From a virus, in IMG/VR virus record IMGVR_UViG_3300033148_002431, positions 1 through 28,582 of that record: 28,582 nucleotides of DNA; one strand, 5' to 3'. The notes beneath the pieces were generated by a model that was not told where the DNA came from, did not search any database, and saw only the letters and a program-made list of their open reading frames with translations. Shown piece by piece: positions 8,348 through 15,592 of this stretch (the first letter of the stretch is position 1; each line of letters opens with the position of its first letter). The position numbers and the translations under genes were made by a program.

Positions 8348-8467
8348 TTAATTTTTAAACTTCTTTGCAGGAATCCATCTAAACATTTGTTCAGATGTTA
8401 GCCACGCACCTTCTCTTGCAGTCTTACCATCTAAATAGCCAATTTTCTTTGTTTTAAAATACTTCAT
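8348..8467 (-). CDS. 39-residue free-standing copy of the C-terminal module of the neighbouring peptidase
   Basis: A short frame runs from ATG at 8467 to TAA at 8348. It begins MKYFKTKKIGYLDGKTA and ends with MFRWIPAKKFKN. It aligns with the last about 45 residues of the upstream 301-residue peptidase: GY(I/L)DGK, then G(S/A)W(I/L), then MFRWI, then terminal FKN. Both genes also end in the same DNA string ttaatttttaaac. It therefore looks like a duplicated, separately translated targeting or binding module of the lysis enzyme. The gap to the peptidase stop is 9 bp, which suits translational coupling. An alternative is a decayed remnant of a longer duplicated gene, but its start, stop and leader are intact. 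Confidence 0.6.
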   Translation of the reverse strand: MKYFKTKKIGYLDGKTAREGAWLTSEQMFRWIPAKKFKN

Positions 8468-8476
8468 AAAATTAAA

Positions 8477-9382
8477 TTAATTTTTAAACCAACCTCCTAT
8501 TTGTTTAAATGGCCACCCATTCCAGTCTATCTTTTTAATCCACCTAAACATGTCCGTCCCATTTATCCAACTCCCCCTTGGTACTGGTTTGCCATCTATA
8601 TACCCATCTGCCTGTGTTTCATACACGGGTGGTTTTTTGCCTAAAAAGAATTTTTTAGAAAAACCAAAATAATAATTCCAAGTTAATTTTTTTAATGTGC
8701 CATCATAAGTATCAAGTATTTTCCAATATTCATTTAATTTATACCCATAACACACGCACCAATGATTATCTCTTTCGTTGGAGTTCTTATAATATAGTCC
8801 CTTACTGTTTCTTTTCCAAGCTAACACCGAAATGCCAAGTGGTGAATATTTTAAAGCATCAATCATATTTTTCTTTTTTTGCTCCCAATTCAACCAACTA
8901 GGGAATGTCCACTCGTGTTGAAACATATACTTATTTTTCCATTCTTCGCCTACATTAAGATATTTTTTAGTCATTGGATTTGGGCTATAATATTCATCCC
9001 AAGTATTTATATCTTTAGAAAATGGTAGCAATTCTTCTGGTATCATCCCATGTTTTCTTATTGCTTCTGAAGCTGTATGTGCTGACCCACCTGATCCACG
9101 ACTAATTTTAGTAATTACTCCCATGTATCTTTCAGCTTTGTCCTCTTCTGCTTCATATTTTCTTTTATGAATTATTTTTAACGCATTTTCTGTTCCAAAG
9201 TTTGTGCAATTATAAGTTTCTAAACCATGCTGTCTTTGATATTCTTTTTCTGGTAAAAAATCGTCCCATTGCCCACTTTCTTGCAAAAGTTCCTGAAGCA
9301 TTTTACTACTTCCAAATACATATTGGTCATCTGTTATTTCATCAGGTTGAAAACCATGATTTTGTATTGTATCTTTTTTCAT
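8477..9382 (-). CDS. Papain-like cysteine peptidase, candidate endolysin
   Basis: 301 residues from ATG at 9382, chosen because an AT-rich leader (ataattataacatat) precedes it; the only upstream in-frame alternative is a TTG at 9415. The catalytic candidates are Cys59 in ETYNCTNFGTENAL, His207 in DNHWCVCYGY and Asp224 in ILDTYDG, which match the Cys, His and Asn/Asp motifs of C1/C39-type peptidases in order and spacing. Residues about 257-301 form a separate C-terminal module (GYIDGKPVPRGSW, MFRWI) that recurs as its own small gene just downstream. No signal peptide is seen, so release would need the holin-like protein nearby. A role in cleaving peptidoglycan cross-links at lysis fits the context. 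A processing protease for virion proteins is the main alternative. Confidence 0.65.
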   Translation of the reverse strand: MKKDTIQNHGFQPDEITDDQYVFGSSKMLQELLQESGQWDDFLPEKEYQRQHGLETYNCTNFGTENALKIIHKRKYEAEEDKAERYMGVITKISRGSGGSAHTASEAIRKHGMIPEELLPFSKDINTWDEYYSPNPMTKKYLNVGEEWKNKYMFQHEWTFPSWLNWEQKKKNMIDALKYSPLGISVLAWKRNSKGLYYKNSNERDNHWCVCYGYKLNEYWKILDTYDGTLKKLTWNYYFGFSKKFFLGKKPPVYETQADGYIDGKPVPRGSWINGTDMFRWIKKIDWNGWPFKQIGGWFKN

Positions 9383-9401
9383 ATATGTTATAATTATTGT
9401 A

Positions 9402-9417
9402 GGTTGATAACGCAACC
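9402..9417 (+). other. Hairpin A of a putative kissing pair
   Basis: Arms ggttg (9402-9406) and caacc (9413-9417) enclose the six-base loop ataacg (9407-9412). The loop is the exact reverse complement of the loop of the hairpin at 9439-9478. Including closing bases, tgataacgca (9405-9414) is complementary to tgcgttatca (9454-9463). Both hairpins lie in the gap between the peptidase gene and the opposite-strand endonuclease gene. Confidence 0.5.
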
Positions 9418-9438
9418 AAGAAATGTTATTATTTAATT

Positions 9439-9483
9439 GCCTCGTGGATTAGATGCGTTATCATCTATGAAACGAGGCTTTTT
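9439..9483 (+). terminator. Hairpin B with T-run ahead of the plus-strand endonuclease gene (terminator- or attenuator-like)
   Basis: Outer arms gcctcgt (9439-9445) and acgaggc (9472-9478) and inner arms tagatg (9450-9455) and catcta (9462-9467) enclose the loop cgttat. On the plus strand the stem is followed at once by ttttt (9479-9483), as in an intrinsic terminator. Because it lies upstream of the endonuclease start at 9494, it could act as an attenuator or shield the gene from read-through. Pairing of the loop with hairpin A would disturb the inner stem. The minus-strand transcript carries the same stem without a U-run. Confidence 0.5.
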
Positions 9484-9493
9484 GATTAATTAT

Positions 9494-10036
9494 ATGAGTA
9501 AACACAATTCTAAGGGGCAATTTGCTAAGGGGCATATTCCATGGCATAAAGGCAAGAAATTTCCTGAAAAGTCAGGGGGGAATAGTCATTTATTTAGACA
9601 CGGTCTTCGTCATACTAAATTTTATTCTGTTTGGAATGAAATGAAACAACGGTGTTCAAATTCAAACGATCCTAATTATCCTCATTATGGTGGTCGAGGA
9701 ATCACTGTTTGCAAGAAATGGTTAGAATTCACGGGTTTTAGGGATGATATGTATAAAGACTACCTTAAGCACAGAAAAAGTAATACTTATACTTCTATCG
9801 ATAGAATTCATGGGGATAAGGGATACTGTAAATCTAATTGTAAATGGGCAGATTCTATTGAACAGAACAATCATACTAGGCGAAATAGAATTATTATTTA
9901 TAAAGATCGTTCACTAACTCTAGCACAATGGGAAAGGAAAGTTAAAATTCCAGCATACTTAATCAAACAGAGAATAGATCGTGATAACTGGTCAATAGAA
10001 AAGGCGTTAACTACCCAAATAAATAAAAGTATTTAA
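9494..10036 (+). CDS. Homing-endonuclease-like protein (GGRGI / NCKWA family) with C-terminal helix-turn-helix
   Basis: 180 residues from ATG at 9494 (MSKHNSKGQFAKGHIPWHKG). The longer frame that starts at 9437 would translate through a hairpin and is less likely. The N-terminal KGHIPWHKGK is shared with many phage HNH proteins. YSVWNEMKQRCSN, YGGRGI (65-70), SIDRIHGDKGY (101-111) and NCKWA (115-119) mark a family of predicted phage endonucleases. Residues about 135-171 (SLTLAQWERKVKI and DNWSIEKAL) look like a DNA-binding helix-turn-helix. The gene runs against the operon, and its end overlaps the end of a 45-residue minus-strand gene by 4 bp. No interrupted host gene is visible, so it is free-standing. 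Confidence 0.75.
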   Translation: MSKHNSKGQFAKGHIPWHKGKKFPEKSGGNSHLFRHGLRHTKFYSVWNEMKQRCSNSNDPNYPHYGGRGITVCKKWLEFTGFRDDMYKDYLKHRKSNTYTSIDRIHGDKGYCKSNCKWADSIEQNNHTRRNRIIIYKDRSLTLAQWERKVKIPAYLIKQRIDRDNWSIEKALTTQINKSI

Positions 10037-10170
10037 TCTTCCGTCTTATCCTCCGTCCTATCAATCGTAGGCAATACCTCGTCTAATGCCCTATCAATAT
10101 CGGCTTCATCATCATCATCAAAATATACAAACTCTGGTTGCTTATTTTTGTTCTTATGTTTTTTGGACAT
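10033..10170 (-). CDS. 45-residue acidic protein, unknown
   Basis: The frame runs from ATG at 10170 to TAA at 10033. It begins with a Lys-rich stretch (MSKKHKNKNKQPEFVYF), followed by an Asp/Glu run (DDDDEADIDRALDEV) and an acidic end. It starts one base after the XhlA-like gene stop, behind the AT-rich leader typical of this operon (gtaataattaaataat). No membrane segment or known family is recognised. The tight spacing and the leader favour a real gene. Its stop overlaps the convergent endonuclease gene by 4 bp. Confidence 0.6.
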   Translation of the reverse strand: MSKKHKNKNKQPEFVYFDDDDEADIDRALDEVLPTIDRTEDKTED

Positions 10171-10171
10171 A

Positions 10172-10435
10172 TTATTTAATTATTACTTGATAAATAAAAG
10201 CTAATAATACAGTAGTTAATATAGTCCCTACCATCCCATAAACAATTTTTTGAACAAGTCTAAACTCTGCTTTTGATGCAAATTTTTCATCTAAATGTTC
10301 TTTAAATGATTTAAAATCTGTCTTAAAATCATTCTTAAATTCCTTAAAGTCATTCTTAATTTCACTCACATCTTTTTGAATATTAGTCATATTATTCTCT
10401 AAATCATTTATTTTTAAGTCGTTATTATCAGTCAT
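10172..10435 (-). CDS. XhlA-like coiled-coil membrane protein
   Basis: 87 residues. Residues 1-62 are a charged amphipathic helix with a clear repeat (EIKNDFKEFKNDFKTDFKSF). Residues about 65-85 are one membrane helix (IVYGMVGTILTTVLLAFIYQ) followed by a short VIIK end. This layout (a coiled coil, then a single C-terminal membrane helix, under 100 residues) is that of haemolysin XhlA-type proteins, found beside holins and endolysins, where they are thought to help membrane disruption. It starts directly after the stop of the exported 112-residue protein and precedes the lysis genes in the direction of transcription. Confidence 0.65.
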   Translation of the reverse strand: MTDNNDLKINDLENNMTNIQKDVSEIKNDFKEFKNDFKTDFKSFKEHLDEKFASKAEFRLVQKIVYGMVGTILTTVLLAFIYQVIIK

Positions 10436-10774
10436 CTATTCCACCTTAATTGGTACTTCTGGAAAACTACAAGTGGCTTCGTCTAGTAATGAAGTCTTAG
10501 AGGAAATACCTCCTAGTCCATCATTATAGTCATCTCTAGCACTATTAAATCTGCTTAATATCTTTGTAATATCAGATTGGGAATCATTCATAGTGTCAAT
10601 CTCATTTCCCATATTAATAACATCCGTTGAAGTAGCAGCTGGAACTAAATATTCCTTTTCAATAATCTTTATAGTCTCATCATCTGCTGGAGTAGTATCA
10701 GTATAAGTAGCAGCGATTACTACTCCTGTACAAACCAGGGTTGTGATTAAAATAGTTAATAATGTTTTTTTCAT
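10436..10774 (-). CDS. Small exported protein, unknown
   Basis: 112 residues from ATG at 10774 (MKKTLLTILITTLVCTGVVI), a textbook signal peptide with cleavage probably after AA near residue 22. A start 33 bases further upstream would add a hydrophilic lead and spoil the signal, so the inner ATG is preferred; it has the AT-rich leader aataattaaaaaaac. The mature part is acidic (DTTPADDETIKIIEKEY), then helical (INMGNEIDTMNDSQSDI), and ends SFPEVPIKVE. No family is recognised. It lies between the lipoprotein and the XhlA-like gene. Confidence 0.6.
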   Translation of the reverse strand: MKKTLLTILITTLVCTGVVIAATYTDTTPADDETIKIIEKEYLVPAATSTDVINMGNEIDTMNDSQSDITKILSRFNSARDDYNDGLGGISSKTSLLDEATCSFPEVPIKVE

Positions 10775-10791
10775 ATTAGTTTTTTTAATTA

Positions 10792-12597
10792 TTAAGTCGC
10801 AGTCCAAAGTTTTATAAATGAACCTTGTTCTACATTAATTGGAGTTGATGTAGAATTTATTTTTTCTGCTGATAAGGTGGCTCCGTCAATTATATACAAT
10901 GCACCATCACATCTATTTAATAAATGTATCTCTCCTATAACATAGGTATCTGATGTTACATAGCAAGAATCTTTTGAATCTATATACCAGTCGCCCGTTA
11001 CTGGAGCAGTACAGGTATTACCTGCACTATGAACTACTACCAATTTAGGGTCTTTGGTCGTTCCAGCTTCTTCGGAAAAATAACAATTAAATTGAGACTG
11101 TTTGCTAGAAATATGAACTGGAGCTGAATTAGCAACATCATGGTTTGCATTTCTAGTCCCCATGTTAGCTATACCATCATCAGCTAATTCAGATTCTAAA
11201 TAAGTAATTCCAGCAGCATTTAAAACAAAGTCATTATAATCAGTAGTATCATAGTTAGCATAAGTAATGGCTGTGCTATAAGCTGTTATTCCAAAAGCGT
11301 CATAATCGTCAGTTGACATGGAGGTGTTACTGACAGGCGCAACAGAATAAACATTTACATCCGGTGTTGCGTCAAGATCATCTTTTTTATAATCTCCATA
11401 AAGTGATAAGGTGGCAGAATCAATTGTATCATCTCCAATACTTGATATATCAAATCCGAATAAACTTCTACCTATTGTTCTCCAATTTGGAGAATTAGAA
11501 TCAGACAACATCCACATAAATGAGAATGGATTTTCCTCTCCACCTGTTCCGCTCCCAGTTACATTATTCCTTAAAGTAGCCCAAGCTACACCTGAACCAG
11601 ACCCATACTGATAAACCACCCATCCATCTTGCGATGATGATTGATCTGCGTCTGGATAAAAAGTTGAAGTAGTATCGGTATATACTGGATATGTTGCACT
11701 ATCAAGGAACGATTTTGGTATTATTTTTATTAATTTATATTTGTTTAAATACAGATTTTGATACTCTATATTAATTAATTGGTATTGTCTCTGGTCTCTT
11801 ACCCCGCTATCCCAGATATAAAAATCCTGAAAACTGATTCCTCTTCTGCCAGTAGCTGTGGTGGGTTTATGAGACAGTTTTCCTGTCGTAGTTAAAATCC
11901 CACTTTCACTCCATTCAATTCCGTCTTCTTTAACTATGCTGTTATCAGAATATGTTATTTCAAATTCATATCTTAAATCGCTAGTTAATCTAGTTGGCTT
12001 ACTATTAAATCGTATTATTTTCCTAAGCCGTGGAGACTCCCCATGGTGTACCCAATAAATTAAATCAGCGGATGGTCTTGAAAATGCATTCCTATATATT
12101 ACATAATTAGTTTCTCCAAATCCCAAATCTCCAATTTCTAATTGCCCCCCAATTCTTCTTGCATTTAATGCTTTTATTGTTTGGATGAAATCATTATCTG
12201 TAATTTCTGTCTTATCAAATATATCCCATCTATTATTATTAATGAATTTGGCTTCGCCATTGGCATACTTCGGAACTTGTACTATAAATGGTGCGTCCTC
12301 AACTGTAAAAAATTCAGAGGTCTCTACAAAATCAGTATTAATTGATTGCCATGTTCCGTCATCTTCTAAATAATTAACCCATCCAACTGCCAATACTGTT
12401 GCCTCATCTCCATTGGGCTGAATATATTTATTAGAGTTCCATGTTCTTTCAGTTTGAATTTCAGAACCTAGGCTAGCTCCTAATAATCCATCATACTTAC
12501 CACTATATAAAGTCCTTACTTCATCGTCTGTGCATCCGGATAGTCCTATGCAGAATATTATCAAACCTATACAAATTGTAATTTTTTTTTTAATCAT
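10792..12597 (-). CDS. Phage-encoded lipoprotein with DNRLRE-like beta domain
   Basis: 601 residues. Residues 1-22 form a lipoprotein signal peptide: KKK, a hydrophobic core, then the lipobox LSGC with Cys22, followed by TDDE. Residues about 40-290 form a beta-rich region of unknown type (TERTWNSNKYIQPNGDEATV, GRRGISFQDFYIWDSG). Residues about 302-520 resemble a DNRLRE-type module as found in surface proteins: a TFYPDADQSSSQDGW start, RSLFGFDISSIGDDTIDSA, ATLSLYGDY and a PKLVVVHS end. Residues about 525-601 carry CYVTSDTYVIGEIHLLNRC-type beta helix. Such a protein should be lipid-anchored on the host surface. It starts 5 bp after the tail-fibre gene stop, implying translational coupling. Its function is unknown; surface receptor masking or adhesion are possibilities. 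Confidence 0.7.
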   Translation of the reverse strand: MIKKKITICIGLIIFCIGLSGCTDDEVRTLYSGKYDGLLGASLGSEIQTERTWNSNKYIQPNGDEATVLAVGWVNYLEDDGTWQSINTDFVETSEFFTVEDAPFIVQVPKYANGEAKFINNNRWDIFDKTEITDNDFIQTIKALNARRIGGQLEIGDLGFGETNYVIYRNAFSRPSADLIYWVHHGESPRLRKIIRFNSKPTRLTSDLRYEFEITYSDNSIVKEDGIEWSESGILTTTGKLSHKPTTATGRRGISFQDFYIWDSGVRDQRQYQLINIEYQNLYLNKYKLIKIIPKSFLDSATYPVYTDTTSTFYPDADQSSSQDGWVVYQYGSGSGVAWATLRNNVTGSGTGGEENPFSFMWMLSDSNSPNWRTIGRSLFGFDISSIGDDTIDSATLSLYGDYKKDDLDATPDVNVYSVAPVSNTSMSTDDYDAFGITAYSTAITYANYDTTDYNDFVLNAAGITYLESELADDGIANMGTRNANHDVANSAPVHISSKQSQFNCYFSEEAGTTKDPKLVVVHSAGNTCTAPVTGDWYIDSKDSCYVTSDTYVIGEIHLLNRCDGALYIIDGATLSAEKINSTSTPINVEQGSFIKLWTAT

Positions 12598-12602
12598 ATA
12601 GT

Positions 12603-15590
12603 CTAAAAAAATTCTAAAGTAGTAGTGGTTTGACCAGGGATTATCCTCAATCCACCATCTACATCCCCTATTACAAAAGTTTCAGTAGAGGTAGCTCTGC
12701 CATTCCATACTACACTGGCGGCCGTAGTTGTTGGAGTAATTGTATTGGCCTCAAATCCTGGGGTGGTGGTCGCTTCCCAAGATGCCCCATAATCTGTTCC
12801 ACTTGGCCAAGTAGCAATACAATCATCTCCTGTTAAGCAGAATTGTAGGGCTTCTATATTATTTGATCCGATAATGTCGTCTGGAAAGGTTGTAGTCGCA
12901 TTAGCAGTATTCAAATCTATTGTCATGTCGCCATCACCAGCAACTGTAAAAGAAGCTACGCTATCCCAATCATAACTTAACCTCAACTGTTCTGAAGTAT
13001 CTTCAACTTGAAGTATAACATCAGGCGTGGATGTTCCAATACCGATATTGCCATTAGCTGTTATAAAGAAATGGTCATTGCCTCCTGCTCTAAATATCAT
13101 CGAGTCAGCAGTATGCAAATATCTAATTTGACCTATTCTGCTGTCTCCTCCAGTTGTTACAGCATCTCCGAAAAAAAGATTAGACTGGGTATTGCCAAGG
13201 ATTGTCATACCCTTATTCGACAGTGAATCTCCAATCACAAGGTCGTCTGCGTCAGTTGATACATTTAAACTTTTAACACTAAAACCTGCCCTGCCATCCC
13301 CTTGTACTATAAAATCTTGATTGCCAGCAGAATCTACGGTTACTATGGATGGTATTACACCATCTCCTTCTACTGCTAAAGTAGCGTAAGGTGAGGTAGT
13401 AGCTACACCTACCCTGCCTTGCCCTGTTACAGTTAATCCTTCTGCCATTGTCCCTTCTGTAAGTTGTGTTTTATTTGATGAGGCGGCTATGGTTAATAAA
13501 CTAAAACTTCCAGTCGGGTCATTGGTTACTTGTATCCGAGAAGTATAAAAATTAGTTCCTCCATCCCATTTACCCTGTTCAAAGATAGGGACAGCTGACT
13601 TGTCATAGAACATATTTCTACCACCCCAGATAGCATTTGATTGGCCAACTATATCCAAGACCGCTAGCGGAGTAGTAGTACCTATGCCTATATTACCATT
13701 ATCAGCAATAGTCAAAGCATCCCCAGCCACTTCTCCATGAAGACTTACATACCCGAAATTACTAGCTTCATTGTATCCAAGAACTACCCCATCATTAGTC
13801 GCCAATCCAACTCCAACTGATATAAAGACCGCGTCATCAGGATCTGCGTTAACATTTAAAAAGTCAGCTATCCTAACTTCTCCGTCAGTATCCACTTCCA
13901 CTTGTAATTGCGTAGTAGGTGTTTGCGTCCCAATGCCGACATTTCCATCTTTGACATATAAAGTAGCGTCAGCAGAAAAGTGAGCAGTAGTCGTTGCGCT
14001 TGTTACTGTTAAATCTCCGTTAGAGCCTAAGATGGCATCATCAATCCATTCAGTAAGTTCTGTATGTTCAACTGTATTTAAGTGAAAATACTGGTCTGCA
14101 GTTCCACCTTGCAACCCAGATAATTCATTATGAACTGATGCTCCGCTAGATGTGAACTGGGTATCATAGGCTGATTGCACATCATTAAAATTAGTCTCAT
14201 CTTTTTGGATAAGTATTTTAGCTGCTAAAAATCCTAAATCTGCCACATGATCTGGCAAAGAAGATGGAGGTTGAGCCGCTTCTGCTTGCAACAAAGTATA
14301 ATCTCCCTGTCCCATAACTACCATAATTATACCGTCTGTATCACCATCAATGTAAACCCAGTGAACACCCCATCTATTAGGTGTAAGCTCAACTGAACCT
14401 TCTGTTATATCATTATAATAAATATTAGTAACTGTACTAGAGGCAAACTCTTCCCAAGCTGACCCTGTATAAATATAAGATTCATAAGTATCAGCGCCTG
14501 AAGTGTCTTGTGGATCAGTAGTTATTCTAGTTAATCCAGCCCAAAGTACACCAGCAGTAGATTCTAAATTACGAGTTCCAGATTCGCTAATAACTGCTCC
14601 TGAAGCCCTAACAACTTCTCCAAACACTTGAGTAACATATCCTAAAGTATTTTTAGGCACTTCAGCAATATTCATTCCAGCTGGAACCATGTGTAATGTA
14701 TTTCCTTCTCTAAAAACTTTTCCTAACAATATTCCATTTCTATTATTAACTGTTGATTTATCTATGGTAGCGTGAATTGAAGGATCACCTCCATTGTAAT
14801 CTACATGGATATAACTTGTTGATCCATCCACTAATTCTAAAGTAGTTGTGGCCGTCCAGTCCATCCACATAGCAGAGCTAGTAGCTGTTGTACCTATTTT
14901 GATTATGCCCCTGCCCGCTGCTACTGTCATTTCACCATCTCCGTTACTTGAAAATTCTCCACCATCTATCTTGCCAGCTGATTGGGTGGTGTCGAACCAG
15001 TCCTGTAAAGAAGAGTAGGTTGTATCATTTATGGTTGCGAGGTTATCTAATTCGCCGGCTATATAGAATGAACCAGTAGTTGAGGCACTGCCTTGGAAAT
15101 CGCCATCACCTATAAAAGTAAAATCTCCATCAATCGTACTAGAAGCATTAACAAATATCCCCGCTGAAGTATTAGTTGGGGTTAAAACATTTATTGGTGA
15201 TTCTTGCCAGTTAGAAGAAAAAGAAGCCGATCCACTACAAGCTGATCCAGTCGAAGTTAATAAACCATCAGCATCATATTGCGCACATCCTGATCCTTCG
15301 TCTATCATGGCGAACGAACCTTTTAATTCCAAGGTAGCATTAGTAGTAGTAGAAGTTGTGCCATCACCTACTATAAGTGTTTGCAAAGTTGAGGTTAATG
15401 ATCTTATCAATTTTTTATTTCTTTCATTCACCCATTCTCTTGTAGTACTTCTGGCTCCTAATATCTCATCCCCTTCCAACATTTCTTCATCTAATATAAG
15501 TCTAACAGGAATCTCAAGAGCCTTGACTGTACCTATCACAGTCATTAATGCTATGGATATTATCCCTAATGTTAGCCAAAAACTCCTCAT
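12603..15590 (-). CDS. Tail-fibre / adhesin-like protein with signal peptide
   Basis: 995 residues, the longest complete protein here. Residues 1-25 are a signal peptide or anchor (MRSFWLTLGIISIALMTVIG, ending VKA). Residues about 40-480 are S/T/G-rich beta structure. Near 487-504 comes HNELSGLQGG with YFHL, a motif widespread in phage tail fibres. Four repeats of the type G-N-(V/I)-G-I-G-T-x-(T/S)-P follow near 548, 635, 727 and 849 (GNVGIGTQTP, GNIGIGTTTP, GRVGVATTSP, GNIGIGTSTP), each followed by a beta-strand LxV-type sequence, as in trimeric fibres with a C-terminal chaperone; no such S74-type chaperone domain is visible at the end. The combination of a fibre architecture and an export signal is odd. 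It is coupled to the lipoprotein gene (5-bp gap) and the coiled-coil protein gene (2-bp gap). Confidence 0.75.
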   Translation of the reverse strand: MRSFWLTLGIISIALMTVIGTVKALEIPVRLILDEEMLEGDEILGARSTTREWVNERNKKLIRSLTSTLQTLIVGDGTTSTTTNATLELKGSFAMIDEGSGCAQYDADGLLTSTGSACSGSASFSSNWQESPINVLTPTNTSAGIFVNASSTIDGDFTFIGDGDFQGSASTTGSFYIAGELDNLATINDTTYSSLQDWFDTTQSAGKIDGGEFSSNGDGEMTVAAGRGIIKIGTTATSSAMWMDWTATTTLELVDGSTSYIHVDYNGGDPSIHATIDKSTVNNRNGILLGKVFREGNTLHMVPAGMNIAEVPKNTLGYVTQVFGEVVRASGAVISESGTRNLESTAGVLWAGLTRITTDPQDTSGADTYESYIYTGSAWEEFASSTVTNIYYNDITEGSVELTPNRWGVHWVYIDGDTDGIIMVVMGQGDYTLLQAEAAQPPSSLPDHVADLGFLAAKILIQKDETNFNDVQSAYDTQFTSSGASVHNELSGLQGGTADQYFHLNTVEHTELTEWIDDAILGSNGDLTVTSATTTAHFSADATLYVKDGNVGIGTQTPTTQLQVEVDTDGEVRIADFLNVNADPDDAVFISVGVGLATNDGVVLGYNEASNFGYVSLHGEVAGDALTIADNGNIGIGTTTPLAVLDIVGQSNAIWGGRNMFYDKSAVPIFEQGKWDGGTNFYTSRIQVTNDPTGSFSLLTIAASSNKTQLTEGTMAEGLTVTGQGRVGVATTSPYATLAVEGDGVIPSIVTVDSAGNQDFIVQGDGRAGFSVKSLNVSTDADDLVIGDSLSNKGMTILGNTQSNLFFGDAVTTGGDSRIGQIRYLHTADSMIFRAGGNDHFFITANGNIGIGTSTPDVILQVEDTSEQLRLSYDWDSVASFTVAGDGDMTIDLNTANATTTFPDDIIGSNNIEALQFCLTGDDCIATWPSGTDYGASWEATTTPGFEANTITPTTTAASVVWNGRATSTETFVIGDVDGGLRIIPGQTTTTLEFF

Positions 15591-15592
15591 AT

